From: Cladosporium sp. IMV 00045
Lineage: Eukaryota; Ascomycota; Dothideomycetes; Cladosporiales; Cladosporiaceae
Assembly (NCBI GenBank): GCA_001931905.2
Contig: MSJI02000645.1
Coordinates: forward strand, 1-64,000
Reading direction: 5' to 3'
DNA: 64,000 bases
The position numbers were made by a program, and so were the translations under genes. Positions 1-10,397 of the stretch are shown piece after piece (positions within the stretch are counted from its first letter, which is position 1; every line of letters starts with the position of its first letter). The notes beneath the pieces were generated by a model. That model was not told where the DNA came from and made no database searches. It saw only the letters and a list, made by a program, of their open reading frames with translations.

Positions 1-213
1 TTCTGTCGTTTCTTTTTGGTTTCCTGGCTGCCGCGCCGTTGCGTTTTGGCCATCGGAATGTTCAGAGCTAACATATCTCGTTTCTTGCCAGACTCTTTAC
101 GAATCTTACCAGTAATATACAACAACAAATTCGACCGGCGGGAGAGGAAAGCCCGCGAGTTGCTGCAGGATCTGCTCGAAGCGAGTCCGACTCGTGGTGG
201 GAAGAGGAGGTGA
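1..213 (+). CDS. 3' terminal exon of an unidentified plus-strand gene, cut by the window edge
   Basis: The frame that starts at base 1 stays open to a TGA at 211-213. A branch-point-like GCTAAC at about 67-72 followed by a TTCTTGCCAG acceptor suggests that the true coding part begins near base 91. The resulting C-terminus is charged and looks coding (FDRRERKARELLQDLLEA). No domain is recognisable in so short a piece, and there is no ATG that convincingly starts a gene here. It runs convergently into the TilS-like gene about 145 bases away. The alternative is a chance open frame. Confidence 0.3.
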   Translation, partial: FCRFFLVSWLPRRCVLAIGMFRANISRFLPDSLRILPVIYNNKFDRRERKARELLQDLLEASPTRGGKRR

Positions 214-358
214 ACAAACGGCGTGGCGGAACGATGTATAGTTAATATCTCTCTCTGAGTACTGATACCCAAGGAATGTTTAGACGTTTTTTCGATTGTG
301 AGCTCTTTTTCTCTTTTTTTTCATTTTTCTCTTTCATTTTCCATTCTTTGTTGTCGCA

Positions 359-2175
359 TCACACGTTCTTCTCGGATGCGACAGGTCGGGTGAGCGAGTC
401 GTCGACATGCTTGTATCTGATCTCGTAGTGGAAGCCAGTGCGCTCCGAACCTTCTGGCGCATTCGTTGCATCGTCTGACTCTGCTCGGGAGACACTCGCA
501 TCCCTGCACCAAGAGATGGATGGCAGGGCTACGATTTCAGGCCTCGGCGCGCCAGTGCCATCTTCCCGAATGTGAACTAGCTCGATGACGGGTAACGTGT
601 TGCGGATGTGGCCTTTCACGCACGCCAAATGCTCGCGAAGCTCTTTGGTTCGTCGTTTGTCTTCTCGTAGCTCTTCGTAGAGCTGGGAGATGTCTTCGTC
701 CGTCAGGAATCGGACAACGACTCGCTTGGCGGTCATGTGGTGGCCGGTGGAGCGGGTGCGGATCCAGTACCGTCCATCCCAGAGCTGCCATTCACTCCAG
801 GCAGGATCCCTGTCGAGGTGTGATGGTGCTAAGTCCCATACGAGTCTCGGCCATGGCTTTTTGGCAGCTTTGATCGGAGCGGTGCGTCGGATTTCGTAGA
901 TTGTCAGCCGGTCCTGAGGCAGCTTCTTCAAGCGCGTCATGGCAGCTCCGGCGCAAGCGATTGTAGGATGCGAGTTCGCACCACTTCCGGGGAGGAGGTG
1001 TCGCGATGCCGCTTCGAGTGTGGCGAGGTCTATTTGCCTTGTGGGCGCGACGAGGAGAAGCAACATGCGTAGAAGCAGCACTTTGACGTGCTCGCTGTCA
1101 GACGAGCCATTGACTTCTTCGACCACTTCGTCAGGAATCTTGCAGATCGCGCTACCTGAGCGAGGATCGAGCTGGACATCGAGACGTTCAAAGAAGCGGC
1201 GTGCCTCCCCTTCCCGCTCGGTCATGCGTTCGCGCGTGCGATCAGCTATAGCGCACAAATTCGGGCGCTGCAGGGCTTTCGGCAACCTGTCGCCCTCGTG
1301 CAGTTGCCTCACGGTATTGCGCAGCGTGAGCGAAGGGTCCTTGTTAGTCTGATCTTCCACCCACCTCGCGCCGGCCTCTTCGCACGTAGCGACCAACCTG
1401 GCCTTAGTGACGCCCAGCAGCGGCCGCAGGACGTCCACACCACCACTCTCGACGAGCATCGATTTCTCGACGGGACTCGAGAGCGCTCTCGGCATGCCGG
1501 AAAAGTCGACGCCCCACATCGCCTCGCACTCCGGTATGTGCGCTTCGCGCTGCATGCCCGCCAGGCCGCGGCCGAGGTACCTGTTGGCCAGCCGCATGAC
1601 AGTCGTCTCGGCTTGGTCGTCGGCGTGGTGCGCGAAGAGGAGGCTGGGTATGCCCCTGTCGCGGCAGGCTTGGCCTAAAGCGCGGTATCTCAATTTGCGC
1701 GCGAGGGTTTCCGGGTTGGCGAGGGAAGTTGGGTCGCCGTGCGATTTCCAATCCAGAGTGAAAATCTGGGACGGCATGTCTGTTTTGGCTGTTGGAATTG
1801 CACGGATCGTAAATGATTTCTTGATGCGACATACCCATGTCTCGAAGGTACTTCGCCACCAGCAAAGCCTCCTCTCGACTCCCAGCTCTCAAGCCGTGGT
1901 CGACGATGAAGCCGGTGAAAGTCGGCGCGCGGTTTCTGTCCTCTTTGCGCAGTCGGCTACATAACGTTGCCAGAGCCATTGAATCAACCCCGCCGCTGGT
2001 GGCGAGGCCTTGAAGGTGTTAGAGACAAGACGGTAACATGATCTTCGTGGCGGGTTGTAAACGCACCAATGTGTAGGTTCGTACGCTGGCCGAACCATTT
2101 TTGCGGTAATTGCGACTTCAACAGATCGCTTGTCAGCGCGATGGCCTGCGGTACGGTGCGAGTTGGTCGGAACAT
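359..2175 (-). CDS. tilS: tRNA(Ile)-lysidine synthetase (TilS/MesJ-like PP-loop ATPase)
   Basis: The model is complement(join(359..1779,1835..2008,2085..2175)), 561 aa. The P-loop SGGVDSMAL lies at residues 35-43, with FIVDHGLR downstream and the family hallmark FAHHADDQAETTVMRL in exon 3. TilS uses ATP and lysine to convert C34 of tRNA-Ile(CAU) to lysidine. In fungi this is expected to be a mitochondrial function, although I cannot call the targeting peptide with certainty. Intron 1 (2009-2084) has a GTACGA donor and a CTAAC branch site. Intron 2 (1780-1834) has a canonical GTATGT donor and an AAACAG acceptor. Removing intron 2 fuses two frames that otherwise look frameshifted, so the gene is intact. 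The C-terminal third is poorly conserved, as is usual for fungal members. Only copy A of this locus is in the window. Confidence 0.85.
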
Positions 2176-2402
2176 TCACTGTGGCGCATTGCAAAATGTG
2201 GTGGTGTTCTAGTAGATCGAGAGGCTGTGGATTGAGGTGAAGTCTGCCAAAGGCGCTTGGACCATGATATGAGAGACCGCACATGTAGACAGAGAACACA
2301 ACATAACATGGTCACATTGACATAGAACACTCTAGATTTGAAGCGTGATAACATCTCTGAAATTTCGACGGATTTGCCATCCTAGAATAATTACCGACAT
2401 GA

Positions 2403-3947
2403 TCAGTTATCATGCATGCCCATCTCCTCCATCTCGTCAATAAGCTGGTCCATGGGTATTTGCAAGCCTTCATCATCATCATCCTCGTCATCAGTGTCCA
2501 TTTCATTTGCCTCCTTCGCCTGCTGCTCCTGGCGGTACAAGTTGGCGGTCTGTCGCAGCTCAGGATCTTGCTCGAGATCCTGCAAGAACTGCTCGTAGTC
2601 GATGGCGTCGCGGTCGACGTCCTGCTTGCGCGGCTTCATCTCGTCGTTGTCGTGAAGACCCATGCGCTTCAGCTTCCAGTTGCGCACCTTGTTCTTCTTG
2701 CGAGACTGGTAGTGCTTCTTGACGAGGATCACGTCGGGGATAGACGTGCCGTATTGTTTTGAATCGGCGATAGCTTCGAAGTTGTCGTTGTTGAATTGCG
2801 TGCCGGTCAAGTGGTAGCCCATGGCGCTGTCGCCGACGTTGAGAATGTTGCCCAAGTGTGTGCGGATGTTGTATGTGGTGTCGTTGACGCCCATGTCGGA
2901 GGCACGGGCGACGGTAGCGTTTGCAAGGACGAAACGGCCTTGAGGAGGGCCCAAGGGCTCGATGTCCAGGATGATGAACTCAACCAGGTTGGTCACGTCT
3001 GCGATCGGCGTGAAGGGTGCTCTCCAGTAAATTTGACTGCTGAGGTCGGCAGTCTGCATACTGTTGGGGTCGATGAAGTACACGCAAACACCAACACGGT
3101 GGCAGAGGACAAGAGGTGGGATGTTGCCGATAGACTTGGCTGTCTTGAGGGGAAGAGCAACAAGATCATCCTTGCAAATTGGCACAAGCTCGCAAGAGAA
3201 TGTGTGCTTGTACGAGCTCTTTGATGTGTGGGTGTCAAGAGAAATAAGCTCCTCGCTCTTCTTCGTCTTCACCGGCGCAACGTGTGTCATGAAATCAACA
3301 AACTTCTGCGCCGAGTTGACCTCAGCAAAGAAAAAGTCAATTCCGTTCTTCACCTCCTTGATGTTGATGCACTGGTTGTGCGCTCCCTGCTTCAACATGA
3401 CCTGCTCCAAGTACAGGAACGTCCTTTTGTGCGGGACCTTTTGTCGCACTTGCACGGCAGCGCGCCAGGTGTTGTGTGTGTATGACTTTGCGCAATCGGG
3501 GCACTGCTTCGAGTGCTGAACGAACTCAACGTCAAAAGTCTGTTGCAAAACCGTGCTCTCCATTGCCTCTTGCTGCACCGTAACCTTCAACTTGATTCTC
3601 CTCGAATGAGGCTCGGTCCAGATGAATGAGGCGTCGATGATTCGGGTCTTGTTGAGTCCGCGCAATTTACGCAGGCATAGTGCGAGCAGTTCGCGAGACT
3701 CGCGGTCTGCTACGAACCACTGTGCGGGCGGGCCAAACCATCTGTCGCAGTCTCTGCACTGGTGAAGAACACCTTCCTTGTCGATGCCGGCGGTGATGTC
3801 GACAGTGAGCTTCAAACAATCAGGACACAGTGTGCCACCAGGTTGGGTGCCATCGATCGGAGCACCGCAGTTGTAACAGAGGACGGTGGCAGCAGTCTGC
3901 TGTCTGCCGACAGTGTCGAGGTGGACTGAGTCGATGTCCATCGACAT
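2403..3947 (-). CDS. NMD3: 60S ribosomal export protein NMD3
   Basis: An intronless 514-aa protein, close to the roughly 518 aa of yeast Nmd3. The N-terminus carries the Zn-binding Cys pairs of the family (CYNC at 24-27, CPDC at 41-44, CRDC at 64-67), followed by a further CPDC before the central domain. The C-terminus is acidic and Met-rich (TDDEDDDDEG), where Nmd3 carries its Crm1-dependent nuclear export signal. Nmd3 is the adaptor that binds pre-60S subunits and Crm1 for nuclear export and is released in the cytoplasm by Lsg1. The start is the ATG at 3947; a second in-frame ATG lies two codons downstream. It is transcribed in the same direction as its neighbours on both sides but is separated from the upstream gene by about 1 kb. 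Confidence 0.95.
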   Translation of the reverse strand: MSMDIDSVHLDTVGRQQTAATVLCYNCGAPIDGTQPGGTLCPDCLKLTVDITAGIDKEGVLHQCRDCDRWFGPPAQWFVADRESRELLALCLRKLRGLNKTRIIDASFIWTEPHSRRIKLKVTVQQEAMESTVLQQTFDVEFVQHSKQCPDCAKSYTHNTWRAAVQVRQKVPHKRTFLYLEQVMLKQGAHNQCINIKEVKNGIDFFFAEVNSAQKFVDFMTHVAPVKTKKSEELISLDTHTSKSSYKHTFSCELVPICKDDLVALPLKTAKSIGNIPPLVLCHRVGVCVYFIDPNSMQTADLSSQIYWRAPFTPIADVTNLVEFIILDIEPLGPPQGRFVLANATVARASDMGVNDTTYNIRTHLGNILNVGDSAMGYHLTGTQFNNDNFEAIADSKQYGTSIPDVILVKKHYQSRKKNKVRNWKLKRMGLHDNDEMKPRKQDVDRDAIDYEQFLQDLEQDPELRQTANLYRQEQQAKEANEMDTDDEDDDDEGLQIPMDQLIDEMEEMGMHDN

Positions 3948-4987
3948 GTTGGGCGAGTTGGAAGGAGTTTCAGTAGTGAAGAAGAGTAGAGACCGGCGAG
4001 ATGTAGATTTCAGACTCTGACCGCCCGGCTGGTCGTAAGATTTAACGAAGTTGTGTGTGGTTGGTGTCGTAGTGTGATATGGTCGGCAGCGAACTCAGAA
4101 AAGTCCCTTGTCAAATATGACGAAGCGCCACTCACTCCGAACTTCTTGCTGCGAAATCATCAACCGCCCCCGCCCAGCGCTAATCGATAAGCCGCTGAAA
4201 GTTTGCCGCCGCGCACGAGCCATCAGGGCCCAATTCGGCAGGATGTCTGTGAAGTGAACAGAGATAGCAATTTCCAAATGCACATATACATTATTGGTAC
4301 TTTCACAGAGTTGCAAGTCTTTACCGAAGATCTTTAGGGTCGCCAAGCGCTGGAGCATCATCACCTTTTCTCTTTCACTGTTCCCCACTGAAGCGCGTGG
4401 CCTTGAATGAGCTACTGTCCCTTTTCGTCGACGTGCTAGGGATCGCGAAATCCTATCTACGCGAAAACCCTCCCCTAGAGGAGTGTTGTAAGGTCACTGG
4501 CCGTCAACGGGTAAATTACTGAACTCACATTTATCACGTTGCAAGGCTTAGCTCCTCCTCAAAACCACGATCGATTCCCATGGGCATACCAGCGTCGACC
4601 ATCTCAAGTCCTCATCTTGGACGTTGAGAAGGGTTGGGTCGATGGTCTGCTCTCCCACCGGCTGAGCGACCGGGCTGGCGGTGCTGCCAACGGCGCCCTC
4701 CAGAGGCCCCATGAGCCAAATCAGGAGAAGAGCACTTGTAGATCGACACGGTAAAGTTGATTACACTGCCAAAATCTAGACTGAAGGGGTAAATCACTTT
4801 CATACAATTCTACATACTGACTAACAAAAGGAGTGTCCAATCATCCCAAGCGCGACCCGAAAAATCCTGAACAATTTGATCGGTGACAAAAGGAAAAACA
4901 AAAGAAAGAGAACCCCTTGATCCTCCACTCATATCATCTTCGGACCAGCAAAATCATCCACCCCTCAAACCGACCCTCAAGCCAGCT
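3948..4987. other. intergenic region between NMD3 and the DFPAL-repeat gene
   Basis: About 1 kb that should hold the NMD3 promoter (minus strand) and the 3' UTR of the upstream gene. Small open frames exist on both strands (for example 4095-4388 minus), but none resembles a known protein or has a paired copy to test conservation. I see no RNA gene or transposon. Confidence 0.5.
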
Positions 4988-7044
4988 CTACTTCCTCTGC
5001 GAAGAAGCCTGCCTCAGAGCCGGGAAGTCGTTCTGGTACGCCGAGCTCTCCTGGTACGTGCAGGTACGCTTAGCAGGCGCCTTGCGAACGAGCGTCTTGC
5101 GAACCGGCGCGGTCGAAGCTTGCGGCAGAGCCGGGAAGTCGGTCTGGTAGGTGGAGTTGCAAGCAGAGAACTTCTGTTGGACGGCTGGGCCTTTGAGGTG
5201 GTCGAGACCGCCGTTGGACGAGAACTTCAGCGTGGTCGTGTTGGCTGGCTTGGGCGTCGGCTGCGAGGGGTTTGCTGGCTTCGCCTTGTTGGCGGGCTTC
5301 TGGTCGGCGGCCTTCTTGTCGCTGGATGAAGTGCTGGTACGGGAAGCCGAGAAGTCGCGAGAGCTGCCTGGGAATAGGAATGGCATCCGTGGAGAGGATG
5401 CGGCGGAGTCGGACTTGACGCTCTCCACGCTAGCCTTCGGCGGCGAGACTTTGGCTGGCTCTTGCTTGTTGGCAAGCGTCTTGCTCACGGGACCTCCCTT
5501 GGAGCTGGAAGGCGTGCTGGAGTTGGAGGCCGAGACGGTTGAGGCGCCGCAGCAGACGCACGCCGAGGAGGTCATGGGGCTGGACGAGACGCTGGGTTGA
5601 TCCTGGGGTTGGTCCGCATCCTTGTGGTTGACAGCAACGTTGACCTCGTGCTTGACGATCTCGTCCTGGACGCTCGCAGCATCTCCGACGGGGTCCTCCT
5701 CCGGGACGGCGATAGGAGCAAGATCATCGCCATTCTCCCAGTTCCAGACATGTCCATTCGCAACCAGCAGATTGTAAGCGTGGGGATGGGCCCAGTACCA
5801 GAAGTCGACCTTGCGCTCCATGGCGCGCTGCAGCTCGCTGTGGACGAGGATGAAGTCCTGTGCGATTTTCCCCTGGAGTTTGGCCAGGAGCTTTGCCTCG
5901 CGCCTGTTCGCCTCGGTGGCGGAGGGGACTCTGAGCGCCTGCAAGACGCGCATCATCTCGTGGCCGGTCATGAGCGGCCCGCCGAAGGCGGCGCACTGCT
6001 GGATGATGGCACGGTGCTTTGCCTGGCTGGAAGTGTCTTTGAGCGGGGGGCAGGCGAAGTGGCTTCCTGCGTTCTTGTTCCAGAGGAAGAGAGCGCGCTC
6101 GAGCTTGTCGTCGGTGGGCTCGCCCGGGTGCAAGATCTGGCGGATGCGAGCGACCTGCGCGGCGCTGATGGTGCCGGCGCTCTCAGCGGCGCGGACGACC
6201 CGGTTGGCCCCTTTGACGTCGAAGTCCGGGAAGTCGTAATCGAGAGGACCGGTGAGCTTGCCAGCGAGCTTGGCGATCTTGCGGTGGCGCTTGGTACGGT
6301 CCTTGTCGTCGCGCCCGCAGACCGGGCAGTAGACCGTTTTGCCGTCTTCTTCGAAGACCAGGCAGTGGTACTTCATGCACCACTGTTGAGACAGCGGCGT
6401 CTCGGAGATGGCCCAGTCGCCTGAGAAGGCTCCTTTGTTGGTCCAGGGGGAGGTTTCGGCGGGCATCTTGAAGACGGCGGCACCACCGTTAAGGGCCCCA
6501 GGGGTTGACTTGGTTGACTTGGTCGCATTGCGGGAGACCCCATCTGAAGCGAGGATTGGAGTCGGCGCGACACCGTTGGCACTCGGCCTTCAAAATGGTC
6601 AGCATGCTTCAACACCAAGACGTTGCCTTGATGATAGATGCTGACCCCTTGAGGCCTTCGTGGGCCGCCTGCTTCTCGCTGGTCGAGTTGGTGATCGGCT
6701 TGATGTACGTCACATCCGCAGCGAGCGCCGGAGACAGGAAAACGCTGAAATCAACCGGCCTTCAAAACGGTCAGCACATTTCAACACCAAGACATTGCCT
6801 TAGCGATGAATGCTGACCCTTCAGAGGTCGAAGTGGTCGGCGGCTTGATGTAGAGGACGTCCCCGTCGACTCCCGGAGTCACGTCGAAGACACGGGTGGT
6901 CCGCCTTCAAAGCAGTCAGCATGCTTTCAACACTAAGACGAGGCCTTGGTGGTTGAGTGATGCTGACTTCTTGAGGCGTTCGTTGGTGCCCGGCTGAGTG
7001 CGGATGGTGATGGTACGCTCGGAAGCAGAAGTGGTGGAGTGCAT
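4988..7044 (-). CDS. unrecognised protein with a Cys4 zinc-like cluster and C-terminal DFPAL repeats, interrupted by three related introns
   Basis: The model is complement(join(4988..6587,6646..6759,6818..6904,6968..7044)), 625 aa. The ATG is at 7044 and all three introns are phase 2, so the frame runs cleanly through the four exons. Exons 2 and 3 encode related peptides (DVLYIKPPTTSTSE and DVTYIKPITNSTSE). A C-x4-C...C-x2-C cluster (Cys163, 168, 180, 183) suggests a zinc site and precedes a conserved-looking alpha-helical region to about residue 370 (FWYWAHPHAYNLLVANGHVW). A Ser/Pro/Lys-rich low-complexity tail follows. It ends in two copies of YQ(T/N)DFPAL (DFPAL at 576-580 and 613-617), a short motif also present in CCR4-NOT subunit 2 proteins. 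I cannot assign a function. Cytoplasmic RNA-related roles are only a guess from the motif. No second copy is in the window. Confidence 0.7.
6588..6645 (-). repeat. introner-like intron copy 3 (intron 3 of the DFPAL-repeat gene)
   Basis: A 58-nt phase-2 intron that starts GTCAGCAT and ends ATGCTGACCATTTTGAAG. The termini are perfect 8-base inverted repeats. It shares the central GTCTTGGTGTTGAA with copy 2 and the palindromic ends with copy 1. Confidence 0.8.
6760..6817 (-). repeat. introner-like intron copy 2 (intron 2 of the DFPAL-repeat gene)
   Basis: A 58-nt phase-2 intron with the same GTCAGCAT start, a shared central GTCTTGGTGTTGAA block and a CTGACCGTTTTGAAG end. By my hand alignment it differs from the 6588-6645 copy at 10 of 58 positions, and all ten are transitions. 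Confidence 0.8.
6905..6967 (-). repeat. introner-like intron copy 1 (intron 1 of the DFPAL-repeat gene)
   Basis: A 63-nt intron read on the minus strand. It begins GTCAGCAT and ends ATGCTGAC plus a ten-base tail finishing in TTTGAAG. The two 8-base ends are perfect inverted repeats, so the intron can fold into a hairpin, and the 3' arm also supplies a CTGAC branch-point-like sequence. It is clearly related to the introns at 6760-6817 and 6588-6645. The donor GTCAGC departs from the GTAAGT/GTATGT type common in other genes here. Confidence 0.8.
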
Positions 7045-7516
7045 TTTTGCGGTGGTGGAGGTGGTTGTTTGGAGGGTTGGTAGTGGTAGTGGTGGTGGTG
7101 GTGGTGTAGAGTGATTTGGTAGTGTGTGGTTGGCAGTGTGCAGAAGCTTGGAAGCGTGCAGAGAGTCTGGCAGAGTGCAAAGTGCAGAGTGCAGAAGTGT
7201 ATGGGATGTGAGAGGATCTGTAGAACAGTAGAGAGAACCAGGGGAGACCAGGGCATTTCTTTATACATGGCTATTCACGCCCTGACCAGCGAAAGACTGC
7301 TGACCGGAGAAACACTTGCTGACCAGCCCAGGTAAACAAAACAGTCATATTATATTACGAAAGAGGGAAGCGTCCAACCGAAAACAAGGCGGCCGTGATA
7401 TGTCATATACCGATTACCCATCGCTCATCTGTGGTTCGGCGAGTGAGGACATTGAGGACATCGGGTCATGCTGACCACTTGATGACCAGCTTTGCCCTGA
7501 CCTCTGCGCTGCGACG
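7045..7516. other. intergenic region between EGT1 3' end and the DFPAL-repeat gene
   Basis: This holds the 5' UTR and promoter of the minus-strand DFPAL gene. A (GGT)n-like purine-rich microsatellite at about 7075-7110 reads as CCA repeats in the putative leader. Short CTGACC motifs recur at about 7274-7325 and 7460-7500; they resemble the 3' arm of the neighbouring introns but are not full copies. I see no gene. Confidence 0.45.
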
Positions 7517-10397
7517 CTATGCGTCCGTTACCAGTCTGGCGCCCGCCCAGACGTATGGGTAGTTGCGCTGGTACCAGTTGACACTGCGAGAATGTCAGTG
7601 AATGTCCATCACGTAAGACGTTCGAAGTTGACTCACAAAGTCTTGCGCCCAGCGATGCGCGGGTGAGTAGCCCACGATCCTCCCAGCACTATGTTGTGCT
7701 TGTCGTCGTAGAAGTCGGCTGAAGATACTTTAGCACATCAAGCGATCTTTTAATCGCATCGATAAACACATACCACTGTATGCAGGATAGAGCTGCATCG
7801 GCTCGAAACCGTCCTGTTTCTCCAGCGTCGAGCTGGTCCACTCCCACAAGCCACCCATCTCGCCCTGGCCAGCGAGCTTGACCCCGTCCTGAGTGACGGG
7901 CATGGGGTGCCAGTGTTTGAAGCCTACGTTCGCCTCGTCGAGGTTTGCGAAGACTTCGGATGGATCCAGACCAGCTGCAGAGCTGGAGGATCCGTTGAGG
8001 GAAGAGTGGGATGTTGGCGACTCCTCGACGCCGTCATTCACGAGATGACTGCAAACGGTCAGCGGAAAGAGCTCATTGGTCGTTTACTGGGGTAAGCTTT
8101 TAGTCAGCATGATTGCACTCACCCGTTGACGGCAGGAATCGTCTTGTTCATCTTCTGCGACAATTCCTTCTTCCTGATGTTCTCTGCGAAGGCGTAGATG
8201 CTACGCGCTTCTTCCATCGTCGGAATGCGACCGCCCATGTAGGCAGCGCAACCTGCAAGCTCGTCGTAGGAGGCAGACACGGGCCAATCGAGGGCGTGCT
8301 TCAGTGGGATAGATCCGTAGACTGTACGAACAGATTTCCCATGCAGGAAAGCCCCAAGTTCGGAAGCATCGCTTGACACTCCGTTCGTGACACCATTGCT
8401 GGTGCCATTAGTCTGCGCATCAGAGTTCCAAGAAGCCGGCAAAGTATCAATGCCAGTGTCGCGAAGATACCGAGCGTACTCTCCATTGGTGATCGGCCTC
8501 CCCTTCGCTTTGAGAGCCTTGACAGACACCTCACGCTGAGGCTTCTCGACATCCCAACCAAAGTGGCGAAGCGGCCCGTCGGCGGTGTCAGGATCATCGA
8601 TGCCGAGAGTGATCTTTTGCGCCGGAACATCGAACCACTCGTTCTCCACAGCGGCATTGCCGGCTTGTGCTGCGAGCTGCTCGAAGTCCGGCTTGATCGT
8701 CCCGGCAGGCGGCAGTGTCTTGTCGCTCTGCAAGAGCATGTAAAGCAGAGTCTCCAGGTGCATGACCTCGTGCTCGAACCCGAGCCACATCACGCGGCCG
8801 GTCCAGGGCTCTTCGAAAGCTCTGCCGGATTTGTACAGGCCCAGCACCCTCTGGCGAACGCGGTCCTGATAGTCCAGCATTTCCGAGAGGGGAGGCCATT
8901 CATCTGGGATTTCGCTGTGGGCGTGGACTTGCTCTGGGTTATCGACGTCCGGATCGATACCTCGCTCGAAGATTTGAGTGTAGTAGGCCGGTTCCGTCGG
9001 CGGCAACTTCGTGCCTTCGACGATCTTCATGTCCAAGAATGTCGGAATGTGGCCAAGGTAGAAAATGCATGCATTGCGCAGCTTGATGGGCTTCTCGTTC
9101 AACTCTTCGTCGGGGATCATCTGCCTCGTCACAACGTCCCATGTAGCCCAGAGATTCTTCCATTCGTCGACACTTGGGACAGGGTGTGCGGCGTATTGGT
9201 TGGGGTTGGTTGGGAACATGGCTGGTGGCCTGCTTAGCATGTGAAGCCCTATAATAGATCAGTATTTATTCAATCCCTTTTTGCAAAAAATCTCTATACT
9301 CGATTCACCAAGATCGAAAACTTACTGTAGCTACCGTTGCTGTTCGTCCAGCTCGCGCCTTCGATGACGTTGGACGCTCGCCACAGCTTATCAGCTTGCG
9401 CGGGGCTGTACTTGTAGCTCTCCTCGATTCTGATCATCTCGCCTGCACGCACATGCACTCCCTCTATGCTGACATCCCGCTTCGGCGAGACGAAAGCCTG
9501 GTGTCGGCCATCCTCCTCGTCGTAGTGGCCAATCGCCTCCCAGTCGGTCAGGGCGAAGGCTTCGTGCCCCAGCAGCTTATTGGCGTGCTTCAAGCCGTTG
9601 AGAGTGAACTCGTTCGTGATGCCTTGAGAGTCGTTGTACGCCCGGTAGACTTTGTCCGGCTGCTGACAGGCATCCACGCCGATCAGGAGCCGGTCGGACG
9701 GCGAAAGGATGTCGGAAAATTGCTTGAGGAAGTCGCTCGCTTCGTCGCGAGTGAAGTTGCCGATGCTCGAGCCCAGAGAGCAGATGACCTTGGGTCGATG
9801 GAGGTTCTCCTTTCGCTTCAGCCATGCGAGCCCGTCGTCGTATGTTCCCAGGAGACCGAAGCACTGCACGTGCTGGAAGGTACCTGCAGGCACGGCGGCA
9901 AGGGTCCGTTCCAGCTCCGACTGCATGAGATCGAGGGCGAAGTAGGACACATTCTTGCGCGCGGACTCCAGGGCGTCCAGTAAGACTTTTACCTTGCGAA
10001 GGTTGCTTTGTTTGGGGTCAGTGATCGAGTCGCCAGGAAAAAAAAAACAAGGGTTGTCAAAGAATCAAGAATGCAAAAAAGGAAAACGACAGCCTCACCC
10101 GCTGCCCAACTCCACGACCATAGCACCCTCTGGGATTCTCTCCGCGATCCTGGCCGCATACCGTTCGAGCACCTCGATCTCGTCGCCCGTGAGGTAATAC
10201 TCGTCCAGGTACGTGATGCGTTCGAACAGCTTCAGGCCGGCGTCGTCGTAGAGCAACAGGGTGGGAAGGGTCTTCTCCCCACCGTCCTTGGGGGACTGCA
10301 AGCCGTCGAAAATCAGCTGCTTGAGCTCAATGCTCGCGGCATCAGATCTGATGTCGATGATATTCGGAGTGTCTGCCTGAGGAGTGAGAGAACCCAT
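7517..10397 (-). CDS. egt1: ergothioneine biosynthesis protein Egt1 (histidine methyltransferase / sulfoxide synthase fusion)
   Basis: The model is complement(join(7517..7583,7637..7718,7774..8048,8123..9248,9326..10005,10099..10397)), 842 aa; all five introns have GT-AG ends and the frame closes exactly. The N-terminal half is an EgtD-type SAM-dependent methyltransferase (VVELGSGN motif near 95) that makes hercynine from histidine. It is followed by a DinB-like domain with the iron-ligand pattern FEHEVMHLETL. The C-terminal EgtB/FGE-sulfatase-like fold shows GGRIPTMEEAR, GGLWEWTSS and GGSWATHP, and attaches cysteine sulfoxide to hercynine. This domain order and length are those of fungal Egt1. 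The product, hercynylcysteine sulfoxide, is cleaved by Egt2, which is not in the window. The start is the ATG at 10397 (MGSLTPQ). A 5' fragment of the homeologous copy lies at 13752-14203. Confidence 0.95.

Noticed and set aside
1404..1979. Apparent frameshift in the TilS-like gene
   Set aside because: A 55-nt intron with GTATGT donor and AAACAG acceptor (1780-1834) restores one continuous frame, so no mutation is needed.
4095..4388. 97-codon minus-strand frame between NMD3 and the next gene
   Set aside because: No recognisable domain, no paired copy to test conservation, and it sits where a promoter is expected.
5597..6424. 275-codon plus-strand open frame
   Set aside because: Antisense to the DFPAL-repeat gene, whose spliced frame, intron phases and repeats are coherent. 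The plus-strand peptide shows no domain.
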